64,000 nucleotides of DNA, taken from positions 1-64,000 of the IMG/VR virus record IMGVR_UViG_3300043434_000700. One strand, 5' to 3'. The position numbers and the translations under genes were made by a program. Source of the DNA: a virus. Shown here one piece after another: positions 41,167 to 50,300 of the stretch. The notes under the pieces are model-generated. The model was not told the origin of the DNA and did not search any database. It saw nothing but the letters and a program-made list of their open reading frames with translations. Each line of letters starts with the position of its first letter. Within the stretch, counting starts at the first letter, position 1.

Positions 41167-41578
41167 AAATACTTTGCGCCAGCCAGAAATATATACAGGG
41201 CCGCATCGACAAATTGATGTAGAGCAATGTTGGCAAAGTCACTTAAACAATCCGCTGTTAAATAAGCTATATAAAGATTCTGTATGTTACACAGAACGTT
41301 GGTACTTAGAAACTCGTCGACTTATAAACGAAGAACTATGGTATCATCCGTTATTGACTAGCTTATTGTTAGACGAAAAACTAAAACTTGATTTGATAAA
41401 AAGTACTATCGTTGATGCTGTTAACATGCGAAGTATCTTAAACGATCAACGTTATCCAGAGTTTCAGTTGTCAGCTGGTGTTAACTTAAAAAAGCTCACT
41501 CGCTGGTGTGCATTTTTTGTTAGCTTGCCCGATTCACATGAAACTCTTGTTGCCCTAAATGGCCAATCTCCCGACTAA
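41147..41578 (+). CDS. Hypothetical protein, 143 aa
   Basis: Not recognised. Helical with Trp/Tyr (CWQSHLNNPLLNKLYKDS, ERWYLETRRLINEELWYHPL). It overlaps the Nudix gene by 20 bp and the convergent glycosyltransferase-like gene by 59 bp. Confidence 0.65.
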   Translation: MALRVIKNTLRQPEIYTGPHRQIDVEQCWQSHLNNPLLNKLYKDSVCYTERWYLETRRLINEELWYHPLLTSLLLDEKLKLDLIKSTIVDAVNMRSILNDQRYPEFQLSAGVNLKKLTRWCAFFVSLPDSHETLVALNGQSPD

Positions 41579-42176
41579 GATCCAAGTCACACCAAATCTT
41601 GATTTCATTGTGATCAAGTAAATCACAAAATCCCATATCTTCACCATGCCATGTTGAACTTGGTGCATGCCACTTTAGCGGAAAGTGCGGGCTTGGCATT
41701 TCATCTGCAATAGATGCTCGCATTAACAAGCAACCAAATCCAGTGTAACGTACTTGAGTCAACCCGTGTCCTGTAGTGTCAACTGGCTCTACTGGTTCTA
41801 TAGAATGAAATGCAGTTGGATGGAAAGGCGGTACACGTTTTGAATATGTTGCACATACCACTTTCTTTTTGTGCTCTAATAGTCTAACAATGACATCTTC
41901 AGGGAATGTCATGTCGCTGTCAAGCCACATGACGTGTTCTGCATTGTATTTGTCAACTGCAAGATTAAGCAACACTTGTCGTTGGTTGCTTAGTACTGTG
42001 CCAGCATCCATTTCAAGTATTACAGGAATACCTTGTTGTTCTGTGTATTTGATAGCTTGAACCAAACAGTAGGTAAACTTTGCATGTACCATTCCGTTAG
42101 TGGGAACACAGACCACAACCTGCTCACTTAGAACAGGTTGATGGTCAAACACACTACGAGCCGACTTGCCGAACAT
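41520..42176 (-). CDS. Glycosyltransferase-like protein, GT-A fold, 218 aa
   Basis: GT-A features are visible: N-terminal VVVCVPTNGMVHAKF, then HVMWLDSDMTFP with D86-x-D88 (metal/nucleotide-sugar), and a C-terminal acceptor region with GEDMGFCDLL. It likely transfers a sugar, for example to a fibre protein, DNA or host glycan. It sits next to the fibre cluster. Start overlaps the stop of the 169 aa gene. Confidence 0.75.
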   Translation of the reverse strand: MFGKSARSVFDHQPVLSEQVVVCVPTNGMVHAKFTYCLVQAIKYTEQQGIPVILEMDAGTVLSNQRQVLLNLAVDKYNAEHVMWLDSDMTFPEDVIVRLLEHKKKVVCATYSKRVPPFHPTAFHSIEPVEPVDTTGHGLTQVRYTGFGCLLMRASIADEMPSPHFPLKWHAPSSTWHGEDMGFCDLLDHNEIKIWCDLDLSREIGHLGQQEFHVNRAS

Positions 42177-42685
42177 TACTCTTCAGAATCGTCAACGTTG
42201 GCCAAATTGGCTTTGCGTTCTGCTAGTCGTGTTGTCTTGTTAATAACGTTCAAGAAGGTTTGGCAACGGCTAATAGTTTGCTCATACAACTCTGCTGGCA
42301 ACTTTAACATTTGCGCCATATTTTCAGTTGTAACATTCTGGGTCAATGCTTCGACTGCGGCTTTGCGTGCAAGCTCTTCGACCCAGAATTGTGGTTCTGC
42401 TTCTTCAACTGCTGTAGCAATGTCTGTACCAATTTCAGCTTGTAATTCTGCAATGCGTCCGTTGATAATGTTCATCTCATTGAGAATAATTTGTTTTTGC
42501 CAATCGGTTGTTGCTTTTTCTAATTCGCTGTTTAAGAATTCCATCTCTTGGCAAAGAGAAACTAACAAGCGCGGTCCGCTTGCTACGCTATATACAAAAT
42601 TTTCTCTTTCAAAATTTGTACGGAATGGGACTTGTTTTAATACTGCTCGTGTATTGTTTAGGATTTCGTTTTGAGTTAGTGGCAT
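42176..42685 (-). CDS. Hypothetical protein, 169 aa, helical
   Basis: Not recognised. Coiled-coil prone (EMEFLNSELEKATTDWQKQIILNEM; NVTTENMAQMLKLPAELYEQTI) and acidic C-terminus. AAGGAG before the ATG. It is coupled to the glycosyltransferase-like gene (shared base at 42176) and may be a fibre or chaperone factor. Confidence 0.68.
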   Translation of the reverse strand: MPLTQNEILNNTRAVLKQVPFRTNFERENFVYSVASGPRLLVSLCQEMEFLNSELEKATTDWQKQIILNEMNIINGRIAELQAEIGTDIATAVEEAEPQFWVEELARKAAVEALTQNVTTENMAQMLKLPAELYEQTISRCQTFLNVINKTTRLAERKANLANVDDSEE

Positions 42686-42741
42686 GAAAGCTCCTTCTAT
42701 GTTCTACTATGTATCATTTTAATTTTAGAAATTTTAGCCAA

Positions 42742-42769
42742 AAAGAAAGGGTGTTGCCACCCTTTCTTT
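42742..42769 (-). terminator. Rho-independent terminator with GCAA loop
   Basis: On the minus strand AAAGAAAGGGTG-GCAA-CACCCTTTCTTT, a 12-bp stem, then TT. It closes the fibre gene cluster. Confidence 0.8.
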
Positions 42770-42782
42770 ACGCATAACACTA

Positions 42783-42965
42783 TTAGATGTTATATGGTGT
42801 TGTACGGCCACCAAAGCGACTACTTAAACTAACAGAGCCAGAACCGATACCTAAGTATCCGCCTAACGTACCACGTAGCGATACGTTAGAACCTGTTGTG
42901 TTAGAGTAACCTCGTTTGACGTTACCAAACGTAATTGCTGATCCAGTTGCTGGAAGAATTGCCAT
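42783..42965 (-). CDS. Small Gly/Ser-rich virion-type protein, 60 aa
   Basis: MAILPATGSAITFGNVKRGY...GTLGGYLGIGSGSVSLSSRFGG. This short pattern (SxISFxDVxxEL-type with Ser/Gly loops) resembles small phage structural proteins near tail fibres. GAGGAGG Shine-Dalgarno. A terminator follows, so it is the last gene of the fibre run. Confidence 0.7.
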   Translation of the reverse strand: MAILPATGSAITFGNVKRGYSNTTGSNVSLRGTLGGYLGIGSGSVSLSSRFGGRTTPYNI

Positions 42966-42991
42966 TTTATTTGCCTCCTCTAGTCAATGGA

Positions 42992-44635
42992 TTAGTGTAA
43001 AGTCTTCTTTACAAGCGCCTGTAGTTCCTCGATTTGTGCTTGTTGTTCTTTAACAGCGTTAACTAGAACAGAAACAACTTTGTCATAACGAATAGTCTTG
43101 TAACCTGCAATAGCAGATTGTGTAACCAATTCTGGTAGTACTGCTTCAACTTCGTCAGCCATTAGACCAATTTGATCCATGTGCTTTGGAAGACCTAAAG
43201 ACTCGGCTAATTCGCTAGAGTCGTATGTGTAACCGTTGATTGCCATAACTTTGTTTAAAGCGCCGTCGATCTTAGATACGTTTGTTTTCAAGCGTGAGTC
43301 AGAGTAGTAAGCTGTAATTTCACCAGTTGCTGTGATAGAACCTTGAACTGCGATTGAACCAGTAAATGTACCACCGCCAAATGGGTTGCCAGAAGGACCT
43401 GTTGGACCAGTGGCGCCTGTTGGACCTGTTGGACCAGCAACGCCTTGTGGGCCTTGAGCACCTGTAGGACCTGTAGGACCTGTTGGACCTGTTGGACCAG
43501 CTACCGTAGAAGCCGCACCTGTTGGACCTGTAGGACCTGTTGGGCCTGTTGCACCTTGTGGACCTGTTGGACCTGTTGGGCCAGCAACACCAACACTCCA
43601 TGTGCCGTCACCGCGCCAGAATGTACTTGCGCTTGCGTTTGTACCACTGTTTAACTTGCTTACTGGTAGGTTACCAGCAATACCACTGTGGGTCAAGCCA
43701 CTAATAGCACTTGACAATTCTGTGTCAGTTGCCATTGCATCTTGAATTTCTTTCAATGTGTCAAAGGCTGCACCAGCACCGTTTGTAACTGCGGCAATAG
43801 CGGCTGCTTGAGCGGCATTAGCCTTAGAAGTTGCATCAGTTGCGGCTGCGGCAATAGCGGCTGCTTGAGCGGCATTGGCCTTAGAGCTTGCATCAGTTGC
43901 GGCGGCTGTGATAGCGGCTGATTGAGCGGCATTTGCTTTAGTTGTTGCATCAGTTGCGGCTGCGGCAATTGCTTCAGACTTAGCTGTTGCGGCTTTAGTT
44001 GTTGCATCAGTTGCGGCTGCGGCAATTGCTTCAGACTTAGCTGTAGCAATAGCTGTAGTACGAGCAGTAGCTTCTGCGGCAACTTTTGTAGTTGCATCAG
44101 TTGCGGCGGCTGTTTGAGCATTGTTAGCTTTTGTAGTTGCATCAGTTGCGGCTGCGCTGATAGCTTGGCTCTTTGCTGTAGCAATAGCTGTATCACGAGC
44201 AGTAGCTTCAGTTGCTACAGTAGTATCAACATAACCTTTTGTACTTGCATCGCCAGAAGCAGATGGTGTACCTAAACCTGTAATCTTGTTGCTGTTCATT
44301 GCAACGGCTGCACGGACGTCAATTGCGGCGTCAAAGCGTGTTGCGGCTTTGAAACGAGCTGGATCAGAGAAAATACCGTCGAAGTTGTCATCTTCTGCGT
44401 CAGATGCGCTACCGTCAGTTGTTAATGCTTTGTTAGCAAGAATAGAAACGTTACGCTCTAAGTCAGAAATACGACGAAGACTTGATTTGCTACCAGAGAA
44501 AACGATATCGTTGTCGCCGACTGTTGTTGCTTCTACTAGAGCACCAGACTTATCGTACTTGTACTCTTTTGATTTGTCCAATGATACTTCAGCTGTAGTA
44601 CCACTGTTCTTTAATTTACGTTTATTATCAGACAT
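42992..44635 (-). CDS. Tail fibre with collagen-like and endosialidase-chaperone domains, 547 aa
   Basis: Residues about 135-300 carry repeats of [16 protein letters not shown]-type. About 355-425 are Gly-Pro-Thr repeats ([10 protein letters not shown]) forming a collagen-like triple helix. The C-terminal 110 residues are an intramolecular chaperone of endosialidase (peptidase S74-like): [20 protein letters not shown]...[17 protein letters not shown], which helps trimerise and then is often cleaved off. It likely contacts a cell-surface receptor. AAGGAG before the ATG. Confidence 0.87.
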   Translation of the reverse strand: MSDNKRKLKNSGTTAEVSLDKSKEYKYDKSGALVEATTVGDNDIVFSGSKSSLRRISDLERNVSILANKALTTDGSASDAEDDNFDGIFSDPARFKAATRFDAAIDVRAAVAMNSNKITGLGTPSASGDASTKGYVDTTVATEATARDTAIATAKSQAISAAATDATTKANNAQTAAATDATTKVAAEATARTTAIATAKSEAIAAAATDATTKAATAKSEAIAAAATDATTKANAAQSAAITAAATDASSKANAAQAAAIAAAATDATSKANAAQAAAIAAVTNGAGAAFDTLKEIQDAMATDTELSSAISGLTHSGIAGNLPVSKLNSGTNASASTFWRGDGTWSVGVAGPTGPTGPQGATGPTGPTGPTGAASTVAGPTGPTGPTGPTGAQGPQGVAGPTGPTGATGPTGPSGNPFGGGTFTGSIAVQGSITATGEITAYYSDSRLKTNVSKIDGALNKVMAINGYTYDSSELAESLGLPKHMDQIGLMADEVEAVLPELVTQSAIAGYKTIRYDKVVSVLVNAVKEQQAQIEELQALVKKTLH

Positions 44636-44707
44636 TTTATCTCCTTTGAGTTTACTGGCACGGAGGACAAACTAGTGTTTTCCCAAGTGCGTTGTTGCCA
44701 ACGTACA

Positions 44708-44731
44708 GGCAGGGGATGTCAAACCCCTGCC
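44708..44731 (-). other. Hairpin after the 639 aa fibre gene
   Basis: GGCAGGGG...CCCCTGCC, 8-bp stem with 8-nt loop and no T run. May be a weak terminator or a stability element. Confidence 0.45.
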
Positions 44732-44745
44732 GTTAGCCAGTTAAA

Positions 44746-46665
44746 TTATGCGAACTTTAAACCAGTTACTTCAATTTCGTCATCTGTAGATAACACACCA
44801 GCAACAACTGTCACTGTAGAACCGCTTACGCTAAATTCTGTTGGGCGTAACAATGTACGGTTTACATAAACATTGTAGTGTTTAGCAGTAGCTAAATCAG
44901 CAAATGTAAACGCAACTGTACCTGTTGCATTAGTTGTGGCTTGTGCAGAAGTTACAGATTGGAAAGCACTGTGGAAGTTTGTTAAACCGCTGCCAACACG
45001 AGTTGCTACGCGAGCATCTGTGTAGTATAGGTTTGTAGAACCTTCTGTGATTTCGTCTGTATTATCTTTGCCGGCAACTGCGGCTGCAATGGCTGCGGCA
45101 CGAGCAGTAGCTTCGGCAGCAACTTTAGCTGTTGCATCGGCTGCGGCTGTAGCTTCGGCAGCTACTTGAGCGGCGTTGGCTTTTGTAGTTGCATCAGTTG
45201 CGGCTGCGGCAATAGCGGCTGCTTGAGCGGCATTTGCTTTAGTTGTTGCATCAGATGCGGCTGTAGCAATAGCGGCTGTTACAGATGTAGCTGTGGCTGC
45301 ACCAGAAATGTCAGCAACACCTAAAGTGATAGAACCACCTAAGGCTGCAACTGCACCGTTAACAGTAATGCTGTTGTTTGTCAATGAGCTATTAGGGATA
45401 GAACCTAAGCTGATTAGACCACTTGCGCTGTTGTAGCTTACACCACTTGAGCTGTTTGAGCTTAATGCGGCACGAGCACGAGTGTTTGAGAAGTACAAGT
45501 TTGCTGTACCTTCAGACAATGTATCTGTGCTTGTTGCAATTTGTGTGTAAACAGAACCGTCGTTAGTGAATGTCCACTTTTGTAAACCTTCGTTCCAACG
45601 CAATTGCACGTTTGCTTCGTCACCGCGTTCAACTTCGATACCAGCGTTTTGTGTTGGTGTACCAGTTGCATCACTGTTCAATGTAACAATGTTGTCAGCC
45701 AAGCTGATTGTGTTAGAGTTAACACTTGTTGTTGTACCTTGAACTGTCATGTTACCAGCGATAACTACGCCAGTTGCTGTAACTGTCAATGCTGTAGAAC
45801 CGTCAACTGTAACTGTTACTGTACCAGTGCCGTTGTCAACAACTGCAATGTTTGAGTTACCACTGCTAATAGTGCTTGTGCTGATAGCAGAAATGCTTGA
45901 ATCAACATAGCTCTTTGTTGCCGCGTCAGAACCGGCTGTAGGAATACCTAAACCAATTACCTTGTTGCCGTTTAATTCAACGTCATCACCGAATTGAACT
46001 TTGATACCGTCGCTAGAAGTGATACGCTTGCCGGCTGCAATTTGCATTGTACCGTCAATATTAACACCTGTTGTGCTTGAACCAAATTGTAACAAACCTG
46101 TACCAGTTGTAGTGATACGCATGTTCTGATCTAAGTCAGCTGTGAATGTCATTGTACCGCTAGTTTCTGTTAAAACTTGCTTACCGTTAACATACAAAGA
46201 ACCTGGACCAACGAACATGTGACGGAAAGGATTCTCTGCCGAACCTAAGTCATATGTGTTTGCCAAACTTGGGATGATGTGACGTACTGTCAAGTCACCT
46301 GTTAATGTAGCACCTGCGAAGCTTGGTGTACCTGTTGTTGACAAGTTTTGAGTTGTGCTAATAACACCTGTACCGCTGTTATAGCTGATGCCTGTACCTG
46401 CGCTTAATGCGCTACGAGCACGGGCTGTTGTGAAATATTGATTAGAACTTTCTGCAACGTCTGATGTTGATAATACAACATCACCTGTTTGTGTGTTTAC
46501 GCTTGTAACACCACCGATTTCAACAACTGCCGGTACGCCGTTGTCTTTCTTGATAAAGATTTTACCATCATGTGTGTTGATAGCTAATTCGCCTAGAGCT
46601 AGCTGGGCTGTCGTTGGAACTTTGCCCGCAGTAGAACTACGCTTTAAAATGATTTGATTGGCCAT
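44746..46665 (-). CDS. Tail fibre/adhesin, 639 aa
   Basis: The N-terminus IILKRSSTAGKVPTTAQLALGELAINTHDGKIFIK is a common virion-anchoring module. The middle contains YFTTARARSALSAGTGISYN repeats, and the C-terminal half has [14 protein letters not shown]-type repeats also found in the neighbouring fibre. The last 50 residues (NVYVNRTLLRPTEFSVSG...DEIEVTGLKF) are a small beta module. It probably forms part of a long or short tail fibre. Confidence 0.85.
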   Translation of the reverse strand: MANQIILKRSSTAGKVPTTAQLALGELAINTHDGKIFIKKDNGVPAVVEIGGVTSVNTQTGDVVLSTSDVAESSNQYFTTARARSALSAGTGISYNSGTGVISTTQNLSTTGTPSFAGATLTGDLTVRHIIPSLANTYDLGSAENPFRHMFVGPGSLYVNGKQVLTETSGTMTFTADLDQNMRITTTGTGLLQFGSSTTGVNIDGTMQIAAGKRITSSDGIKVQFGDDVELNGNKVIGLGIPTAGSDAATKSYVDSSISAISTSTISSGNSNIAVVDNGTGTVTVTVDGSTALTVTATGVVIAGNMTVQGTTTSVNSNTISLADNIVTLNSDATGTPTQNAGIEVERGDEANVQLRWNEGLQKWTFTNDGSVYTQIATSTDTLSEGTANLYFSNTRARAALSSNSSSGVSYNSASGLISLGSIPNSSLTNNSITVNGAVAALGGSITLGVADISGAATATSVTAAIATAASDATTKANAAQAAAIAAAATDATTKANAAQVAAEATAAADATAKVAAEATARAAAIAAAVAGKDNTDEITEGSTNLYYTDARVATRVGSGLTNFHSAFQSVTSAQATTNATGTVAFTFADLATAKHYNVYVNRTLLRPTEFSVSGSTVTVVAGVLSTDDEIEVTGLKFA

Positions 46666-46762
46666 TTTGAGTATATACTCCCTATTGGATGTTTAGCAGG
46701 GTGATCGGATCCTGCCTTCCAGAAGTATTTAGCTTATTCGTCTAGTACTGAATGTATATGCT

Positions 46763-47263
46763 TTAAAATTCGCCGCCATCTAAATCAATGTTTACGGCTG
46801 TTATAGATGTGATTTGCCCAGATTCATCTAGTGTGATCACGTTGGTTTTGGCTGCAGAACCATGTGTGCCCGAATGATCAAAGTTTCCGATGCGGTTTTC
46901 TCGATAGAATGTTAGTCCGGTTGTACCTAATGTAATCACACCCGGTGTTGTTAGTGTCCAAAATGTCTGGGCATGATCGGTACCTTCTTCAACGTACACT
47001 CTCATACCACCCGAAACTTCGTATAAGGAGTCAGCGTCTGGTGCCCTGGTTAGTTTACCTGTAACCGAATTCCAAATGTATATGCCATTCTGAGTAGAAT
47101 TGGTTTGGCCAGCTAATAGCACACGGTCGCGGTGGACTAATGTAATATTATCGATTACCCAGATACTTCCTAGCAATGGAACGTGAGTCCGTGCAACTAC
47201 CCTGACACTGTCCTTACTGTCTGACGCATGACTTACGAATTCTTTTCCGCGAAAAATTGGCAT
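46763..47263 (-). CDS. Small tail fibre/adhesin module, 166 aa
   Basis: The pattern VRVVARTHVPL...GDRVLLAGQTNSTQNGIYIW...WTLTTPGVITLGTTGLTFYR is a widespread phage tail module. The C-terminal 30 residues end in the trimeric fibre-type ITLDESGQITSITAVNIDLDGG. It could be a fibre tip or a connector. Confidence 0.8.
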   Translation of the reverse strand: MPIFRGKEFVSHASDSKDSVRVVARTHVPLLGSIWVIDNITLVHRDRVLLAGQTNSTQNGIYIWNSVTGKLTRAPDADSLYEVSGGMRVYVEEGTDHAQTFWTLTTPGVITLGTTGLTFYRENRIGNFDHSGTHGSAAKTNVITLDESGQITSITAVNIDLDGGEF

Positions 47264-47305
47264 TTTGAACCTGATTCAACACAAATAACTGTGTTTTGTA
47301 TAGGT

Positions 47306-47312
47306 TATTTAT
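47306..47312 (-). promoter_or_regulatory. Late promoter ATAAATA before the 166 aa module
   Basis: GCATAAATAA on the minus strand followed by a leader of about 40 nt that contains a small hairpin and CAGG. Confidence 0.5.
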
Positions 47313-47327
47313 GCTTGCGGCTAAATG

Positions 47328-47353
47328 GAAAGGGTGCATTTCTGCACCCTTTC
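47328..47353 (-). terminator. Hairpin after the 1571 aa fibre gene
   Basis: GAAAGGGTGCA-GAAA-TGCACCCTTTC on the minus strand, 11-bp stem with GAAA loop, then CCATTT. A short T run makes it a moderate terminator. Confidence 0.6.
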
Positions 47354-47381
47354 TCTTACTTTACCTTAAATTACTTTAAGA

Positions 47382-50300
47382 TTAGTATGTACCACCATCG
47401 ATATCACTGTTCTGGTTCAAGATACCACCAGCAGTCAATGTAACTGTTGGAGTTAAACGAACCATAATGAAGTCGTTAGCTTCCGGAGCAGTATCAAACA
47501 CGATACTTGTTACACCGTCGACTGTGTCTAATGTGTAAGAGTATGTTGGGGCTTGTACCAAACCGTTAATAAACACTTGTGTGTTTTGGATAGAACTAAT
47601 TTCAGCTTCGGTACTGAAACTTACTGTTGTACCGTCACCTGTGTAGTTCTTTGTTACTACTGTTGTTGTAACGTTCTGTGGAACAAACTTCTGTAGAGTA
47701 GAACTCCAAACTAGTGTGTAACCATCAGACATTGCGGCAGAGTCAACGTCTGCAAGATCAAATACGCTTGCGTTAGCAATACGTGCATCAACCTTAGTTG
47801 CTGTGTAGTACTCGTTTACTGAACCTTCAGCAATTGCATCTGTTGTCGGAGTAACAAATGTAAACACACCGGTACCAGCGTTGTAGCTTAAGATATCAAT
47901 GTTGTCGCTTGCTAACGATACTGCACCACGTGCTTGAGCATTAGTGAAGTACTTGTTGGTTGCAGTAGAATCAGAAATATTGTCAGTTGTTAAAGTAACA
48001 ACGCCATCTAAGCCGTTAACACTTTGAACAGCAGCCAATGTGCTGATAACACCAGTTGAACTGTTGTACTGGATGTTTGCACCACCACTGATAGAAGCCT
48101 TAGCACGGCCTTCAGTGAAGAACAAGTTGATAGCACCGCTTAGTTCAGCAATGTTATCTGTGTTCAAGTTGTCGATACGACCACCTAATGCAACTTCGGC
48201 GGCAGTAGCACGAGTTACTTCAGTGTCAACGTTGGCTTGAACAGCAATGTCACCTGCAACACGAGCGGCTGCTTCGATAACGTCAGCGGCAGCATTAGCT
48301 TCTTCGGCGGCAGTTGCACGAGCTGTTTCTGCGGCAATAGCGGCAGCGTTGGCAGCATCGCCAGCGGCACGTGTTGTTGCTTCGGCAGTTACGCTGGCAG
48401 CAATAACGCCTTCGGCGGCAGTTGCGCGAGCAACTTCAGCAGTTACGCTAGCAGTGATTGTTGTATCAGCAGATTCGCGAGCACTAATTTCATTGCTGAT
48501 ATTAGTTGCATTTGCGGCCTCGGCAGCAGTAGCACGAGCAACTTCAGCGGCTAACGCTGTTGCGGCTGCATTATCGGCAGCTAGACGTGTAGCGGCTTCG
48601 TTAGCCAATGCAGTTGCACTTGCACTTGCCAAGTCGCTAATAGCTTGAGTCAAGCTAGAGTCAGCGGCATTGTAAGCATCAATGATTTCTGTTAAAGAGT
48701 CCAAAGCGGCTGGATCAATGTTGCTTAGAACATTGTCAATGCGTGTGTTTAATGCTGTATCAGCAGATTCACGAGCACTTGTTTCTGCACTTAAGGCAGC
48801 AATACGTGCTGTTTCTTCAGCAATGATAGCGGCAGCGTTTGCTTGCTCGGCAGCAGTAGCGCGAGTTACTTCGGCGGCCAATGCAGTTGCGGCAGCAACG
48901 TCGGCGGCAGAGCGTGTAGCGGCTTCAGCAGTAATAGCGGCAGCATTTGCTGTTTCGGCAGCAGTAGCGCGAGTTACTTCGGCAGCTAAGTCAGCTGTCA
49001 ATGTAGCTTCGGCAGCAGTAGCACGAGTTACTTCAGCTGTAATAGCTGTAGCGTTTGCTGTTTCGGCAGCAGTAGCACGAGTTACTTCAGCAGCCAAGTC
49101 AGCTGTCAATGTAGCTTCTGCGGCGCGAGCTGTTGTAGCTTCAGCTGTGATAGCTGTGGCGTTGGCAGAGTCACCAGCAATACGTGCTGTTTCTTCGGCA
49201 GTAATAGCGGCGTCTAAGGCAGCTTCGGCAGCAGTAGCACGAGTTACTTCGGCAGTAATAGCATTTGCATTTGTTGCATCACCAGCAATACGTGCTGTTT
49301 CTTCAGCATCAATATTTGCTTGCAATGTAGCTTCTGCGGCAGTGTGGTGTGCATGCTCTTCAGCAATGTCAGCAGCCAATGCGGCTTCGGCAGCAGTTGC
49401 ACGAGTTACTTCGGCAGTAATGTCAGCATCTAAGGCAGCTTCGGCAGCAGTAGCACGAGTTACTTCGGCAGCTAAGTTAGCGGCAGCAGTATTTGCCAAT
49501 GTAGTAATAGCACCATTGATGTCGTTGTCAGCACCTTGGAATGCGGCAACAATTTCTGTCAAGCTATCTAATGCGGCTGCATCAGTGTTGCTTAAAATGT
49601 CATCAATACGAGCGTTTATTAAAACGTCGGCAGCAATATAAGCATCAGCGTTAGCATCAATGTTTGCTTGCAATACAGCTTCGGCAGCTTCGGCACGAGC
49701 AACTTCGGCAGCTAAGTCGTTTGTCAATGTTGTGTCAGCGGCAGCACGGGCTACAGCTTCAGCACCAACGGCAGCGGTACGAGCACTTGCTTCGGCAGCA
49801 TCGCCTGCAATGCGGTCAGCAATTTCGGCAGCAATGGCAGTTGCGTTTGTTGTTTCAGCCGCAGTAGCACGAGCTGTTTCAGCAGTGATAGCAGTTGCGT
49901 TTGCTGTTTCGGCAGCAGTTGCACGAACAACTTCAGCGGCCAAGTCAGCAGTTAATACGCTTTCGGCAGCCGTAGCACGAGTTACTTCGTTAGAAATAGC
50001 AGTTGCATTTGCTTGTTCAGCGGCAGTTGCGCGAGCAACTTCGTTGGATACAGAAGTTGTTAATACAGCTTCAGCGGCAATTGCGCGAGTTTCTTCAGCA
50101 GAGATAGCGGCAGCATTAGCGATATCACCGGCTTCGCGTAAACCGGCTTCAGTTGTTACGCTGGCGGCAATAACGCCGTCGGCTGCAATACGTGCTGTTT
50201 CTTCGGCAGCAATATCAGTAGCCAATACACCTTCGGCAGCAGTAGCACGAGTTACTTCTGCAGATACGGCTGTTGTTAATGTAGCTTCTGCGGCAGTTGC

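Noticed and set aside
43320-44275. Gly/Ser/Cys-rich frames within the 547 aa fibre
   Set aside because: Shadow frames of the collagen-like and Ala/Thr repeats.
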